Part shown: positions 16,491 to 26,329 of the stretch, piece by piece
Position numbering within the stretch: the stretch's first letter is position 1
Layout of the letters: every line of letters starts with the position of its first letter
Assembly: GCA_036504875.1 (NCBI GenBank)
Contig: DASXUK010000067.1
Span: forward strand, 5,573 to 69,572
Direction of reading: 5' to 3'
Length of the DNA: 64,000 nt
Source of the DNA: JACPFJ01 sp036504875
Lineage (GTDB): Bacteria > Desulfobacterota > Desulfuromonadia > Geobacterales > Pseudopelobacteraceae
The notes under the pieces: generated by a model
What the model saw: the letters and a program-made list of their open reading frames with translations, nothing else
Told to the model about the DNA's origin: nothing
The model's database searches: none
Program-made: the position numbers and the translations under genes

Positions 16491-18812
16491 TTACTTTTTT
16501 TCCTTGCCGCCCTCTTTAAAGTCGCAACCTTCTTTAGGGCATTTCAGGTACTCGCCTTCGCGCTTGGTAATCTTCTTCACCAATAGCGGAAAACCGCAGG
16601 TGGGACATTTGCGCTCTACAGGCAGGTCCCATAGGGCAAACTTGCACTGGGGATAGCGATTGCAGGAGTAAAACATCTTGCCATAGCGGGATTTTTTTTC
16701 GGTCAGCTCTCCCTCTTTACACTCGGGACAGATCACCCCGGTTCCCCTTGGTTTTACCAAAGGCTGGATATTCTTACAGGCCGGATAACCGGAACAGGCC
16801 AGATATTTGCCGTAGCGGCCATCCTTGATCAGCATTGGCTGACCACATTTTTCGCACTTCTCTTCGGAAACCACCACTTCGGCCGCCTCACCAGCTTTGT
16901 CTCCATCCATGCTGCGGGTGTATTTGCAGCCTTCCTGGAAACCGGAGCAGGCAATGAACTTACCACGCTTGCCCAGTTTAACCACCAAGGGTTTTCCACA
17001 TTCAGGACAGGCCTCATCCGTGGCCTCGGTGGTCAGATCCGACTTGTTGACCTCGCCCTCCTTTTGCTTGAGCAACGCAACAAAGGGCTCCCAGAATTTT
17101 TTCAGAAGCGGTTTCCACTGCATTTCCCCGCGGGAAACCTGGTCCAGTTCTTCTTCCAGGCCAGCCGTGAAATTATAATCCACATACTGCGAGAAGTGGG
17201 CCACCAAAAGATCGCTGACCACCATGCCCACGTCTTCAGGGAAGAAGCGTTTCTTGTCCAGGCGGGCATATTTGCGTTCCACCAAGGTATTCATGATCGA
17301 TGCATAGGTGGAAGGGCGGCCGATGCCGAATTCTTCCAGGGTTTTGACCAGAGTGGCTTCGGTGTAGCGGGGTGGCGGCTGGGTGAAGTGCTGCTCGGGA
17401 AGGATCTCATGCAGTTTCAGCAGAGCACCTTCGGTCATGGCAGGCAGCAGTCCTTCCTTTTCCTCATCCTGGTCATCCAGCCCTTCGATGTACAGCTTCA
17501 TGAAACCGGGAAAGCGGATGACCGTGCCGGCCGCACGCAGCCCGCAACGCTTGGCGCCGGCAAAGGGTCCGGTGACCGGTGCAGTGGCAAGGTCGGCACT
17601 GATATCGACCGAGGTCTGGTCCAGCAGCGCCTCGGCCATCTGACAAGCCACGGTACGCTTCCAGATCAGTTCGTAAAGTTTATATAGATCAGGGGTGAGA
17701 AACTTTTTCAGTTCCAACGGGGTCTTGGAAATATAGGTCGGACGGACGGCCTCGTGCGCCTCCTGGGCGTTTTTGGTTTTTGTCTTGAAAATACGCGGCT
17801 TAGCCAGTGCATACTCTTTGCCGTAGGCCGCCGAGATGACATCGTGCGCCTCGACAAGCGCCTGGGTAGAGAGATTAACGCTGTCGGTACGCATGTAGGT
17901 GATGAGACCAACCGTGCCTTCCTGGCCTATGTCGATACCTTCGTACAGCTTTTGGGCCGTGGACATGGTTTTTTTGGCTGAGAATCCCAGCTTGCGGGAT
18001 GCCTCCTGCTGCAGAGTCGAGGTCGTGAATGGTGGCGAAGGGTTACGTTTTTTCTCGGTCTTGGTAACTTTCGCCACCTTATAGCTGCCCGATTGCAGAG
18101 CGGCCTTCAGACCTGTGGCTACATCATCAGCCGGAATATCGAACTTACCGAGCCTTTTTCCTCCAACCTCCACCAGACCGGCCTTGAATTCCTGCCCCGG
18201 GGCGATCCCCAAGCGAGCGGCAATCGTCCAGTATTCTTGCTCTTTAAAGGCCTGGATTTCCTTCTCACGCTCGCAAACCAGGCGCAACGCCACGGATTGA
18301 ACGCGTCCGGCCGAAAGACCGTAACGGATCTTCTTCCACAAAAAGGGGGACAGGTTGAATCCAACCAGGTAATCCAGCACTGAACGGGCCTGTTGGGCAT
18401 CCACCAGCTCTTCGGCTATGGCTCGGGGGTTCTCAACGGCATGAATGATGGCGTCCTTGGTAATCTCATGAAAGACTACCCGCTGGATGTCAATGCCCGG
18501 CTTCTTCTTGTCCAGCCCCAGGGCCGCCAGCAGATGCCAGGAGATGGCCTCTCCTTCCCGGTCGGGGTCAGTTGCCAAAAGCAGGCGGTCAGCGTCTTTG
18601 AGGGCTTTTTTTATGGCATCGATGTGCTTCTTGCTTTCCGGAAGGACGTGATACTTTGGCTCAAAGTCGTTCTGTACATCAACTGATCCCTGCTTGCTGG
18701 GCAGCGCCCTGACATGACCGAATGAGGCCAGTACCTTGTAATCGGTGCCGAGAAACTTTTCTATGGTCTTGGCCTTGGCAGGCGATTCGACTATTACGAG
18801 ATTTTGAGGCAT
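16491..18812 (-). CDS. topA: DNA topoisomerase I with four C-terminal zinc ribbons
   Basis: Type IA topoisomerase relaxing negative supercoils. The 773-residue protein begins with the TOPRIM domain (LVIVESPAKAKTIEKFLG, ATDPDREGEAI) and has the active-site tyrosine in GLITYMRTDSVNLS. Four Cys4 zinc-ribbon units follow at the C-terminus (CPECGKP, CEKCGQP, CPECKEG, CPTCGFP); the usual number in proteobacteria is three to five. It follows dprA and overlaps no other gene. Nothing is degraded. Confidence 0.97.
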   Translation of the reverse strand: MPQNLVIVESPAKAKTIEKFLGTDYKVLASFGHVRALPSKQGSVDVQNDFEPKYHVLPESKKHIDAIKKALKDADRLLLATDPDREGEAISWHLLAALGLDKKKPGIDIQRVVFHEITKDAIIHAVENPRAIAEELVDAQQARSVLDYLVGFNLSPFLWKKIRYGLSAGRVQSVALRLVCEREKEIQAFKEQEYWTIAARLGIAPGQEFKAGLVEVGGKRLGKFDIPADDVATGLKAALQSGSYKVAKVTKTEKKRNPSPPFTTSTLQQEASRKLGFSAKKTMSTAQKLYEGIDIGQEGTVGLITYMRTDSVNLSTQALVEAHDVISAAYGKEYALAKPRIFKTKTKNAQEAHEAVRPTYISKTPLELKKFLTPDLYKLYELIWKRTVACQMAEALLDQTSVDISADLATAPVTGPFAGAKRCGLRAAGTVIRFPGFMKLYIEGLDDQDEEKEGLLPAMTEGALLKLHEILPEQHFTQPPPRYTEATLVKTLEEFGIGRPSTYASIMNTLVERKYARLDKKRFFPEDVGMVVSDLLVAHFSQYVDYNFTAGLEEELDQVSRGEMQWKPLLKKFWEPFVALLKQKEGEVNKSDLTTEATDEACPECGKPLVVKLGKRGKFIACSGFQEGCKYTRSMDGDKAGEAAEVVVSEEKCEKCGQPMLIKDGRYGKYLACSGYPACKNIQPLVKPRGTGVICPECKEGELTEKKSRYGKMFYSCNRYPQCKFALWDLPVERKCPTCGFPLLVKKITKREGEYLKCPKEGCDFKEGGKEKK

Positions 18813-18919
18813 TTTATTTTCCTTAGAAATCTATGTGAATTAATACTGAAAAAAATTCTACCATCCAATACACAGCTGTAAATCTTCTACTGATAGCATG
18901 GCAGAACCAGAAGCTATTC

Positions 18920-20008
18920 TCAATTTACAGCATAATGCATTCCCGGCAGAGGCGTGATCGCCCCCTTCAGTTCAAGGTGAAGTAACATAGAGGAAACCTC
19001 ACCGGCTGTCAATTCAGTTTGGGCAATGACATCATCAATATGCAATGGCGATCGCGCCAGCAGCTCATATATGGCTGCTTCTTTCGGTGAAAGGGCAAAC
19101 TGCAGCTTGGCCGGGGCACTTGATCCACGGTCAGATTTTGCTTGGTAACCAGGCAACTCTTCCAGAATATCTTCAATGCGGTCCACCAGCTTGGCCCCCT
19201 GCTTTATCAGCCGATTGCTGCCACGGCTGGAGGCAAAGGAGATGTTACCCGGCACGGCAAAAACATCGCGTCCCTGCTCCAGAGCGTATTGAGCAGTAAT
19301 GAGAGATCCGCTGTTTTCGGCCGCCTCAACCACCAGAACACCCCCAGAAAGACCGCTGATAATGCGATTACGTCTGGGAAAGTTCTCCGCCAGCGGCAGT
19401 GTTCCCAAGGGGAACTCCGAGACAAGCGCGCCCTTCTCAGCCATTTCTTCAAAAAGTTTGCGATTTTCGGGCGGGTAGATTTTATCGACTCCGCAACCCA
19501 GAACTCCTATCGTCCCGCCGCCCCCCTGCAGTGCCCCTTTGTGAGCAGCAGTATCCACACCGCGAGCCATGCCCGATACCACGATTATACCATTTTGCGC
19601 CAATCCTTCTGCCAGGCGAGCAGTGGTCAATAACCCATAGCTGGTGGCTTTACGTGAGCCCACAATTGCAATTGCCGCTGCACGAGAGACAAGCCTTCCT
19701 TTCAGATAAAAGAAGGGGGGTGGATCGGGGATCTCAAACAAGGATTTCGGGTACTCGGCCGAGGTAAAGGTTATCAGTCGTGCGCAGGCTAAACTTAGTC
19801 GTCGGCATTCCTCTTCAGCAAAAGGCTGCCAGCTATTATTACGTATAGTCTCGATTATGGCAGGGGTAATCCCCCTGACCGTTGCCAGCTCTTCCTTTGA
19901 AGCTGTCAGGGCCACCCGGGGTGATTCAAAACGCTCCAGCAGGCGGCGAAAGGTAACATTGCCGACACCAGGCACAGCCTTGAGTCCGATCCAGTGGAAT
20001 TCTTCCAT
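18920..20008 (-). CDS. dprA: DNA-processing protein DprA
   Basis: DprA binds incoming single-stranded DNA and loads RecA during natural transformation. The 362-residue protein has an N-terminal helix-hairpin-helix region (GLKAVPGVGNVTFRRLL), a central Rossmann fold with AIVGSRKATSYGL, FPRRNRIISGLS and VPGN, and a C-terminal winged-helix domain (DDVIAQTELTAGEVSSMLLHLE). It is complete. It heads the dprA-topA-trmFO run, 107 nt before topA. A terminator separates it from the LysM gene upstream. Confidence 0.96.
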   Translation of the reverse strand: MEEFHWIGLKAVPGVGNVTFRRLLERFESPRVALTASKEELATVRGITPAIIETIRNNSWQPFAEEECRRLSLACARLITFTSAEYPKSLFEIPDPPPFFYLKGRLVSRAAAIAIVGSRKATSYGLLTTARLAEGLAQNGIIVVSGMARGVDTAAHKGALQGGGGTIGVLGCGVDKIYPPENRKLFEEMAEKGALVSEFPLGTLPLAENFPRRNRIISGLSGGVLVVEAAENSGSLITAQYALEQGRDVFAVPGNISFASSRGSNRLIKQGAKLVDRIEDILEELPGYQAKSDRGSSAPAKLQFALSPKEAAIYELLARSPLHIDDVIAQTELTAGEVSSMLLHLELKGAITPLPGMHYAVN

Positions 20009-20055
20009 GCCTAATACCTTTTATTAATGGGAAGCTAGTCTTTCTCGTTACCTGC

Positions 20056-20085
20056 AAAAAAAAGACCGGCTGTGGGCCGGTCTTT
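20056..20085 (-). terminator. Rho-independent terminator of the LysM gene
   Basis: On the minus strand AAAGACCGGC, a 5-nt loop and GCCGGTCTTT form a 10-bp stem followed by a run of T residues. It sits 21 nt after the LysM gene stop and before the dprA start. Confidence 0.93.
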
Positions 20086-20105
20086 AACAGGTTGGACAAT
20101 AGAGT

Positions 20106-21125
20106 TTACCTGGTCCGGCTGGCGATCTTGTCGCCCTTATAAATAGCATCAATGCTTTTGACAACGATCGCCATCGAGGTTTTTGTTCCGGTTTCCAGTA
20201 TTACCAAGGCTCCTACCAGTTCCTGGGGAAGGTGTTCGACGCGCCCCTGCACATAACGCTGGTCAAGTACCACATCCCTGACGACATAAAGCAGATTGCC
20301 CGGTTCAGCCCCCTTGGCAGTTCCCAGATCAATATAAACGATATCACCAGCGGCAATCGTATTGGCGCCGCTATAACTTTCAATGACATATCCCTTCAGA
20401 TCACGGCTGGTCATTTTAAGAGCAACTTCGCGATGTTTTCCGTTGGTATAAGGTAGCAGATAAGAACCGGGGGAGACTTCCTTGAAGGACCTGGAAATGA
20501 TCGCCCGCGAGCTTTTCTGCTCGACATCGGTCAACTGCAACATTCCCAGTGGCACAATCTTGTTGCCCATGATCTCATTGGTAAAGGGATGACTGACCGA
20601 TTCGCCCTTTTGGAAGATGGAGAATTTGTCGCCCGGTTTGGCGCCATTTTTCAGGCCGATATCGGTAAAAACAATGTCGTCTTCTCCAGCCACAATTCGA
20701 TCATGGTGAGCACCGACAATGTATCCGGCCGGCGTGATCTCACTTCCCAGCAGGTAACCTTCACTGCCATGGAGTGTAAAGATCTTTTCTTCGGAAACTT
20801 CCTGAGAAATCTCCGCCGCCTTTCCAGCTGCGGCGTTCTGTACGCCGGTTGCAACCTCCTCTTTTGGTACAATCTCTATCCGGTCCGGGAAAACTCGCAC
20901 TTTTTGCCCCGGATATATCAGGTGCGGGTTGGTGATCTGATTGTTCTTTGACCACATGTCGGGCCAGTAAAAAGGGTCCTTCAGAAATTTTTCCGACAGA
21001 CCCCACAGGGTATCACCTTTTTTGATCACATAGATGGTTGGTTCATCCTGTTCAGCTGCCGATGCCGGGCCGGGCAAAACCAAAGCAAGCGCCAATAGTA
21101 AAAGTGCGGCCACTGTTTTTTTCAT
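20106..21125 (-). CDS. Secreted LysM-domain protein
   Basis: The protein (339 residues) has a signal peptide (MKKTVAALLLLALALVLPG, cleavage near SAA-EQD) and a LysM peptidoglycan-binding domain at residues about 30-77 (YVIKKGDTLWGLSEKFLKDP, LIYPGQKVRVFP). The remaining 260 residues form an uncharacterised region of beta-rich repeats with KPGDKFSIF and TAKGAEPGNLLYV segments. The ATG at 21125 has GAGG upstream; an in-frame GTG two codons earlier is less well placed. It is likely periplasmic, attached to cell wall. It follows the CpoB-like gene by 118 nt and is closed by a terminator. Homologues near dprA occur in related genomes as far as I recall. Confidence 0.9.
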   Translation of the reverse strand: MKKTVAALLLLALALVLPGPASAAEQDEPTIYVIKKGDTLWGLSEKFLKDPFYWPDMWSKNNQITNPHLIYPGQKVRVFPDRIEIVPKEEVATGVQNAAAGKAAEISQEVSEEKIFTLHGSEGYLLGSEITPAGYIVGAHHDRIVAGEDDIVFTDIGLKNGAKPGDKFSIFQKGESVSHPFTNEIMGNKIVPLGMLQLTDVEQKSSRAIISRSFKEVSPGSYLLPYTNGKHREVALKMTSRDLKGYVIESYSGANTIAAGDIVYIDLGTAKGAEPGNLLYVVRDVVLDQRYVQGRVEHLPQELVGALVILETGTKTSMAIVVKSIDAIYKGDKIASRTR

Positions 21126-21243
21126 AAGCACCTCAATCTCCTGATGGTTAACAACCTGAATTACCGCTCTTAGTCAGCAAATAAAGAATAAACTGACCTA
21201 AGATTCGGGAGGTGTACCTAATAAACCTGAATACGGATATTCT

Positions 21244-21969
21244 CTAATTGGCAGTGATCTTTTCCCTGGCTTTGGCCGCTGCCGGACTGCTGGGATACAA
21301 CTTGATCAGACTCTCAAAGAGCGCCACAGCCTTCTCCTTTTCTTTCATGGCAGAAAGGGTAAATCCCAGCTTTAGCATTGCATCCGGGGCTTTGCCACTT
21401 TTAGGATAATTATCCACAACTTTCTGAAAGGATTCCAGTGCTTGCTCCAGGTTGGATTGACTGTAATGGCATTCACCGATCCAGTAAATAGCGTTGGCTA
21501 TGAAGTCGCTTTGCGGGTTGTTCTTAATAAAGGAACCGAAAGCTTCAATTGCAGCGCTGAAGTTGTTGGCGCTGTACAGGCCGAAGGCCTGCACATATTC
21601 GGCAGGGGGGCCATTGTCCTTGCCTTTGGAAGTTGACTCGGGATTAACCACCTCGACCTTGGGAGTAGCATATTGCTGGGTCAGCAGCGCTATCCGGGCT
21701 TTGAGCTCATCCTGGCTATTCCTCTGTTCCTGGGTTAGCGATCGCAGCTGGCTGATCTCGGCAGTCAACCCCTTGACCTGATCTTCCAGAGACTGATTAC
21801 GGGAGAAGAGCTCGTTATAGCGTTGCTCTGTATTTTTGCTCACCTGCAGCAGGTGCTCAATCTTGGCCTCAGCTTCGGTTTGACGCTTTATAATCAGGTC
21901 ATTGTTAGCGCAGCCAATCAAAACCAGACCAGCTATGGTTGTGGCGATCCATCTGAGACCAGATGGCAT
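21244..21969 (-). CDS. CpoB/YbgF-like TPR lipoprotein
   Basis: The 241-residue protein has a lipoprotein signal (MPSGLRWIATTIAGLVLIGC, lipobox LIGC) and then a long coiled coil with heptads (about residues 25-90; RQTEAEAKIEHLLQ onward). TPR repeats fill the C-terminal half (YIQAF..., NPQSDFIANAIYWIGECHYS, AIEAFGSFIKNNP). This is the CpoB layout, a Tol-Pal and PBP1B coordinator of outer-membrane constriction. No tolB or pal is adjacent here, so the assignment to Tol is less sure. I chose ATG at 21969, with GGAGG upstream, over a longer frame. The gene has its own promoter and leads into the LysM gene. Confidence 0.85.
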   Translation of the reverse strand: MPSGLRWIATTIAGLVLIGCANNDLIIKRQTEAEAKIEHLLQVSKNTEQRYNELFSRNQSLEDQVKGLTAEISQLRSLTQEQRNSQDELKARIALLTQQYATPKVEVVNPESTSKGKDNGPPAEYVQAFGLYSANNFSAAIEAFGSFIKNNPQSDFIANAIYWIGECHYSQSNLEQALESFQKVVDNYPKSGKAPDAMLKLGFTLSAMKEKEKAVALFESLIKLYPSSPAAAKAREKITAN

Positions 21970-21998
21970 AATTCCTCCATTTAACGAGTGTTTTTCAA

Positions 21999-22028
21999 TA
22001 AATAAAGCGATCTCCGGCAGTTTGTCAA
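21999..22028 (-). promoter_or_regulatory. Sigma70-type promoter of the CpoB-like/LysM genes
   Basis: On the minus strand TTGACA (22023-22028) and TATTTA (21999-22004) are 18 nt apart, about 25 nt upstream of the start codon after allowing for initiation. It lies in the divergent gap before the U32 gene. Confidence 0.65.
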
Positions 22029-22137
22029 GTGAAAGCTGCCTTTTCAGTTTAAAAGGCAAGATATACTATGTTATATGTGGTATTGAAAAAATAGTGATTT
22101 TCTCGCCCTTGTATTCACCCAAGAGACCGGAACTCCT

Positions 22138-23370
22138 GTGAAAAAACCTGAACTGCTGGCCCCTGCCGGCAACATGGAAAAACTCAAAATTGCTGTTCAC
22201 TACGGTGCTGATGCCGTTTATCTGGGAGGCAAGCTCTTTGGGCTACGCAACATGGCTGAAAATTTCAGCCTGAATGAGATGGCCGCCGCGCTTGACTATT
22301 GCCATGAGCATGGAGTGCGAGCATATCTGACTATCAATAGCTATCCGCATAATGAGACATTGGAGCAACTGGAGCAGTTCCTCCACCAGGTGGCCTCACT
22401 CCCTTTTGATGCCTATATCGTAGCAGATGCAGGTGTCATCGATCTTGTACAGGAGATCTCGCCGCAGCGCGAGCTGCATCTTTCCACGCAGGCCAACACC
22501 ATCAATTGGCGGAGTGCCGGCTTCTGGCAGCGCCAGGGTATCCAAAGGGTCAATCTAGCCCGGGAAACCAGTCTGGAAGCCATTGCCGAGACCGTCACCC
22601 GAACCGGTATGGAGGTGGAGGTTTTCATCCACGGCGCTTTGTGCATCTCCTACTCGGGCCGCTGCCTGCTATCAAGTGCCATGGCCGGACGAGACGCTAA
22701 TCGCGGTGAATGTGCCCATCCCTGCCGCTGGAACTATCGATTGGTCGAGGAGAGCCGGCCAGGTCAGTATTTTCCTGTCCTGGAGGATGACAACGGTACC
22801 TTCATCTTCAATTCCAGGGATCTCTGCCTTCTGGAACATCTTCCGGAAATCATAAACACCGGCGCAACCTCTCTAAAAATCGAGGGTCGCATGAAAGGGA
22901 TCAATTATGTAGCCTCGGTGCTCCGGGTCTATCGTCAGGCATTGGACGAGTACTGTGCCGATCCTCTTAATTACCGATGTAATCCGGAATGGCTCGAGGA
23001 ACTGAGCAAGCTGAGCCACCGGGGATATACGACCGGCTTCATTTTTGGAGAACCGCGTGATGTCGGCCAGGAGTATCAATCGGCCTACATCCGCAGCCAC
23101 GATTTTGTGGGTCTTGTGGAAAAATGGGAACCGGCGGGTAATGCTCTTATCGCAGTACGCAACCGCATTCAGTTGGGCGACAAGCTGGAATTCATCGGAC
23201 CCGGCATGCGCTCGCGGCATGTGCGGGTCGATCAACTACAGCTAATCAACTCTGCTGGCGAAACAAGTACAGTCCACGCAGCTAATCCAAACCAGCAGAT
23301 CATTTTGCCGCTACCCTTTGAGGTGGCCCCCTTTGACCTTGTCCGACGCCAGAAAAAGGACCCGCCATGA
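22138..23370 (+). CDS. U32-family peptidase-like protein (TrhP/YegQ type)
   Basis: The 410-residue protein begins with MKKPELLAPAGNMEKLKIAVHYGADAVYLGG, the conserved TIM-barrel start of the U32 family. It carries the family signature EVFIHGALCISYSGRCLLS and RGECAHPCRW. U32 members act in oxygen-independent tRNA 5-hydroxyuridine formation (TrhP) or rRNA hydroxylation (RlhA), not classical proteolysis. The start codon is GTG at 22138, with a weak GGA nearby, and the protein frame supports it. Its end overlaps the GT39 gene start by 4 nt (ATGA), so the two are coupled. C-terminal conserved beta domain is present. The exact substrate cannot be told. Confidence 0.88.
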   Translation: MKKPELLAPAGNMEKLKIAVHYGADAVYLGGKLFGLRNMAENFSLNEMAAALDYCHEHGVRAYLTINSYPHNETLEQLEQFLHQVASLPFDAYIVADAGVIDLVQEISPQRELHLSTQANTINWRSAGFWQRQGIQRVNLARETSLEAIAETVTRTGMEVEVFIHGALCISYSGRCLLSSAMAGRDANRGECAHPCRWNYRLVEESRPGQYFPVLEDDNGTFIFNSRDLCLLEHLPEIINTGATSLKIEGRMKGINYVASVLRVYRQALDEYCADPLNYRCNPEWLEELSKLSHRGYTTGFIFGEPRDVGQEYQSAYIRSHDFVGLVEKWEPAGNALIAVRNRIQLGDKLEFIGPGMRSRHVRVDQLQLINSAGETSTVHAANPNQQIILPLPFEVAPFDLVRRQKKDPP

Positions 23371-25091
23371 GAGATCTAAAAGCCTATAGCCAGAGCAATA
23401 ACAGCTGGCTGCGGGACCTGCTGTGCCTGGCGTTCTTATTGGCGATCCCTTTTATACAATTCCTGGGCCGCTTGCCTCTGATTGATCCGGATGAGGGGCG
23501 TTATGCCGAAATACCACGCGAGATGCTGGAGAAGGGGGATTTCATCACTCCCACCCTCAACTACGTCAAATATTTTGAAAAACCGCCTCTGCTTTACTGG
23601 TTGAATGCTGGTTCACTAAAACTGTTCGGTGTGACCGAGTTTGCCGCCCGCCTCCCAAGCGCATTGTGCGGCCTGCTTACGGTTCTGGCAACGTATGTCA
23701 TTGCCAGCCAGCTCTACAACCGGCGCACGGCATTGATATCGGCGCTGATCCTGGCAACATCCACCGGTTTTGTGCTTCAATCAAGGATTATCCTGACCGA
23801 CATGCTGTTAACCTGCTGTTTGACCGCTGCATTGGGCGCCTTCATCATTGCTGCACAAAGGGAAGGTCGCCGCAGCAAGTCACTCCCCTGGTACCTGTTT
23901 TACCTGTTCTGTGCCCTGGCCGTTCTTGCAAAAGGCCTCATCGGTATTGTCTTCCCAGCCGGTATCATCTTTTTTTACCTTTTGCTGGGCTGCCGCTGGA
24001 AGCTGTTGCGGGAAATGCGCCTGCTCAGCGGCCTGCTATTGTTCTTGGCGATAGCAAGTCCCTGGTTCGTGGCGGTATCGCTGGCGAATCCCGAGTTCGC
24101 CCGCTTCTTCTTTATCCATGAACACTTTGAACGCTTTACATCCACTGTACATGGTCGCTACCAGCCGGTATGGTTCTTCCTGCCGGTGCTGTTGGGGACA
24201 ATGCTCCCCTGGTCGTTTTTCATACCGGGTGCATTGATAAAGGCCTGGCGTGACCGTTACCAGGATCAGATCAAGTCCAGTCTATACCTATTGATTTGGA
24301 CTAGCCTAATTTTTCTGTTTTTTTCAAAATCCAATTCCAAGCTGATCCCCTACATTCTGCCGATCTTCCCTCCGCTGGCAATCCTGATTGCCTGTCGCAT
24401 TGACAACCAGACCGACAAGCAAGGCAGGGGCCTAAGGCTTTCCGCAATTATGTTGGGAATAGCTGTCTTCATTCTGGGAGCGGCCATAACTAGCTACCCG
24501 CAATTGCCCCATATAACCACCTGGATTGCCGAGCTAATGCCCCAACTAGGCGAGCCACTGCGCCGGTTCGTCAATCACGCGCCTCAAATTTCCACGGCCG
24601 CCTCACTGACCATCGGTATCTTGTTCCTGCTGCAGGGAATCGGGGTTTTAATCTTCGCCGGGCGTAATACCAATCAAATACTGCTTGTACTCTGTCTGTC
24701 CGCTTTTCTGCTTGAAATTTTGGTCCCTCGCTTGATAATGGGGGAAATTGCGCGAACTGAATCACCCCGTGCCTTGGCTGTAAAAGCAAACTCTCTGGCG
24801 GGACCTGACACCCGCTTGGTTACGATTGGCCCTTGGCAGGCAGTCTCGTGGTACACCGGTCGCAGGTTGGTGGTGGCCGGCACTCCGGACGAACTTGAAT
24901 TCGGCAGCAAGCAGGGTAATCAATCAGCCTGGTTTGTTGATTTTAACAGTCTGGTCCGCCTGTGGAAGGAAAACGGTCAGGTGCTGGTTTTCCTGAGGAA
25001 GAACGAGCTTGAGGTGTTATTGCCGCTACTTCAGCCCAAGCCTCATATCCAAGCCGAAGCAGGAAAAAACATATTAATCAGCAACTGGTAA
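23367..25091 (+). CDS. ArnT-type GT39 glycosyltransferase
   Basis: The 574-residue integral membrane protein has about a dozen hydrophobic segments and the GT-C catalytic loop DPDEGRYAEIPREML near the N-terminus. That loop is the hallmark of the ArnT/PMT family, which transfers a lipid-linked sugar to lipid A or other acceptors on the periplasmic side. Length is close to ArnT (about 550). It overlaps the U32 gene by 4 nt and is followed by a DegT aminotransferase gene. Together these could make an amino sugar and move it onto lipid A or a glycan. The donor sugar is not shown by the sequence. Confidence 0.88.
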   Translation: MRDLKAYSQSNNSWLRDLLCLAFLLAIPFIQFLGRLPLIDPDEGRYAEIPREMLEKGDFITPTLNYVKYFEKPPLLYWLNAGSLKLFGVTEFAARLPSALCGLLTVLATYVIASQLYNRRTALISALILATSTGFVLQSRIILTDMLLTCCLTAALGAFIIAAQREGRRSKSLPWYLFYLFCALAVLAKGLIGIVFPAGIIFFYLLLGCRWKLLREMRLLSGLLLFLAIASPWFVAVSLANPEFARFFFIHEHFERFTSTVHGRYQPVWFFLPVLLGTMLPWSFFIPGALIKAWRDRYQDQIKSSLYLLIWTSLIFLFFSKSNSKLIPYILPIFPPLAILIACRIDNQTDKQGRGLRLSAIMLGIAVFILGAAITSYPQLPHITTWIAELMPQLGEPLRRFVNHAPQISTAASLTIGILFLLQGIGVLIFAGRNTNQILLVLCLSAFLLEILVPRLIMGEIARTESPRALAVKANSLAGPDTRLVTIGPWQAVSWYTGRRLVVAGTPDELEFGSKQGNQSAWFVDFNSLVRLWKENGQVLVFLRKNELEVLLPLLQPKPHIQAEAGKNILISNW

Positions 25092-25124
25092 AAAGAATCT
25101 TTAGGAGTTAAGGAGCATCTACGA

Positions 25125-26288
25125 ATGCGTGCAAGCTTTCTTCCCTTTTCAACCCCGACTATCGACGATGAAGAGATCAATGAAGTAGTTGACTCACTCA
25201 AATCCGGCTGGATTACCACCGGTCCAAAGGTAAAAAGATTTGAGGAGGCCTTTAAAGCCTATGTCGGCGCTCCCTATGCCATTCCGCTGACCTCCGCCAC
25301 CGCCGGACTGCACCTGACGCTCTTAGCTTTAAAAATTTCAGCCGGCGATGAAATCATCACCACCCCGATGACCTTTGCCTCCACGGTCAGCATGATCATC
25401 CTCTGCGGCGGAACACCGGTCCTGGCCGACATTGAGCCGGGCACCCTGAATATCGATGTCAGCAAAATCCGTGAAAAAATCACCCCCCGCACCCGGGCTG
25501 TTATTCCGGTTCATTTTGCCGGTCAGTCCTGTGATATGGATCCCATTTTCGATCTGGCCAAAGAATTTAATCTGACCGTTATCGAGGATGCCGCCCATGC
25601 CGTCGGTACCGAATATAAGGGGGAAAAAATCGGTTCCCTGGACAGCATCTCGATCTTCTCCTTTCATCCCAACAAGAACATCACCACCGGCGAAGGGGGC
25701 ATGGTCTGCACTAAAGACGAGAACCTGGCTGAAGAGATATCGCTGATGAAATTTCATGGCATGAGTCGCGAGGCCTGGAAACGTTTTTCCGCCAGCGGCA
25801 CCCCTAACTATGATATCCTGCTGCCCGGCTTTAAATACAATATGATGGATATCCAGGCCGCCTTAGGTATCCATCAGCTTCCCAAACTGGACCGTTTCAT
25901 CGAGCAACGCACAGTTATAGCTGAATTTTACAACCGTGAAATGGCTGATATAGCGGAGCTTGCTCTGCCGGCCTATGCACCCTATAATCAGCGCCACGCT
26001 TGGCATCTTTATACGCCGCTGGTCCGGATTGAACAGCTTTCCATAAATCGGGATGTTTTTATGGAGGAACTGAAAAAACTGAATATCGGCAGCAGCTTGC
26101 ATTACAAGGCCATCCACCACCATGCCTGGTACCGCGAACATATGTCCATAGCTGATACTGAGCTACCGGTGGCCAGTTACGCCTCCGAGAGGATCCTGTC
26201 GCTACCGCTTTTTCCGAGGATGACTTTGGAAGACGCCCGTGATGTGGTCGAGGCTGTCAAACAGGTAATTGCTTCCAACAAGCATTAG
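25125..26288 (+). CDS. DegT/DnrJ/EryC1/StrS-family aminotransferase
   Basis: PLP-dependent sugar aminotransferase of 387 residues. The PLP lysine lies in FHPNKNITTGEGGM; HAVGTEYKGEKIGSLDSI and the C-terminal SIADTELPVASYASERILSLPL segment are family-typical. Such enzymes convert keto-sugar nucleotides to amino sugars, for example UDP-4-amino-4-deoxy-L-arabinose (ArnB). AAGGAG lies upstream of the ATG, 33 nt after the GT39 gene. The neighbour supports a role in lipid A or surface glycan amino sugar, but the product cannot be set from sequence alone. Confidence 0.9.
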   Translation: MRASFLPFSTPTIDDEEINEVVDSLKSGWITTGPKVKRFEEAFKAYVGAPYAIPLTSATAGLHLTLLALKISAGDEIITTPMTFASTVSMIILCGGTPVLADIEPGTLNIDVSKIREKITPRTRAVIPVHFAGQSCDMDPIFDLAKEFNLTVIEDAAHAVGTEYKGEKIGSLDSISIFSFHPNKNITTGEGGMVCTKDENLAEEISLMKFHGMSREAWKRFSASGTPNYDILLPGFKYNMMDIQAALGIHQLPKLDRFIEQRTVIAEFYNREMADIAELALPAYAPYNQRHAWHLYTPLVRIEQLSINRDVFMEELKKLNIGSSLHYKAIHHHAWYREHMSIADTELPVASYASERILSLPLFPRMTLEDARDVVEAVKQVIASNKH

Positions 26289-26329
26289 TTTTAGCCCACG
26301 CCTAATATAGAAATCGGAGTACAAGAAGT

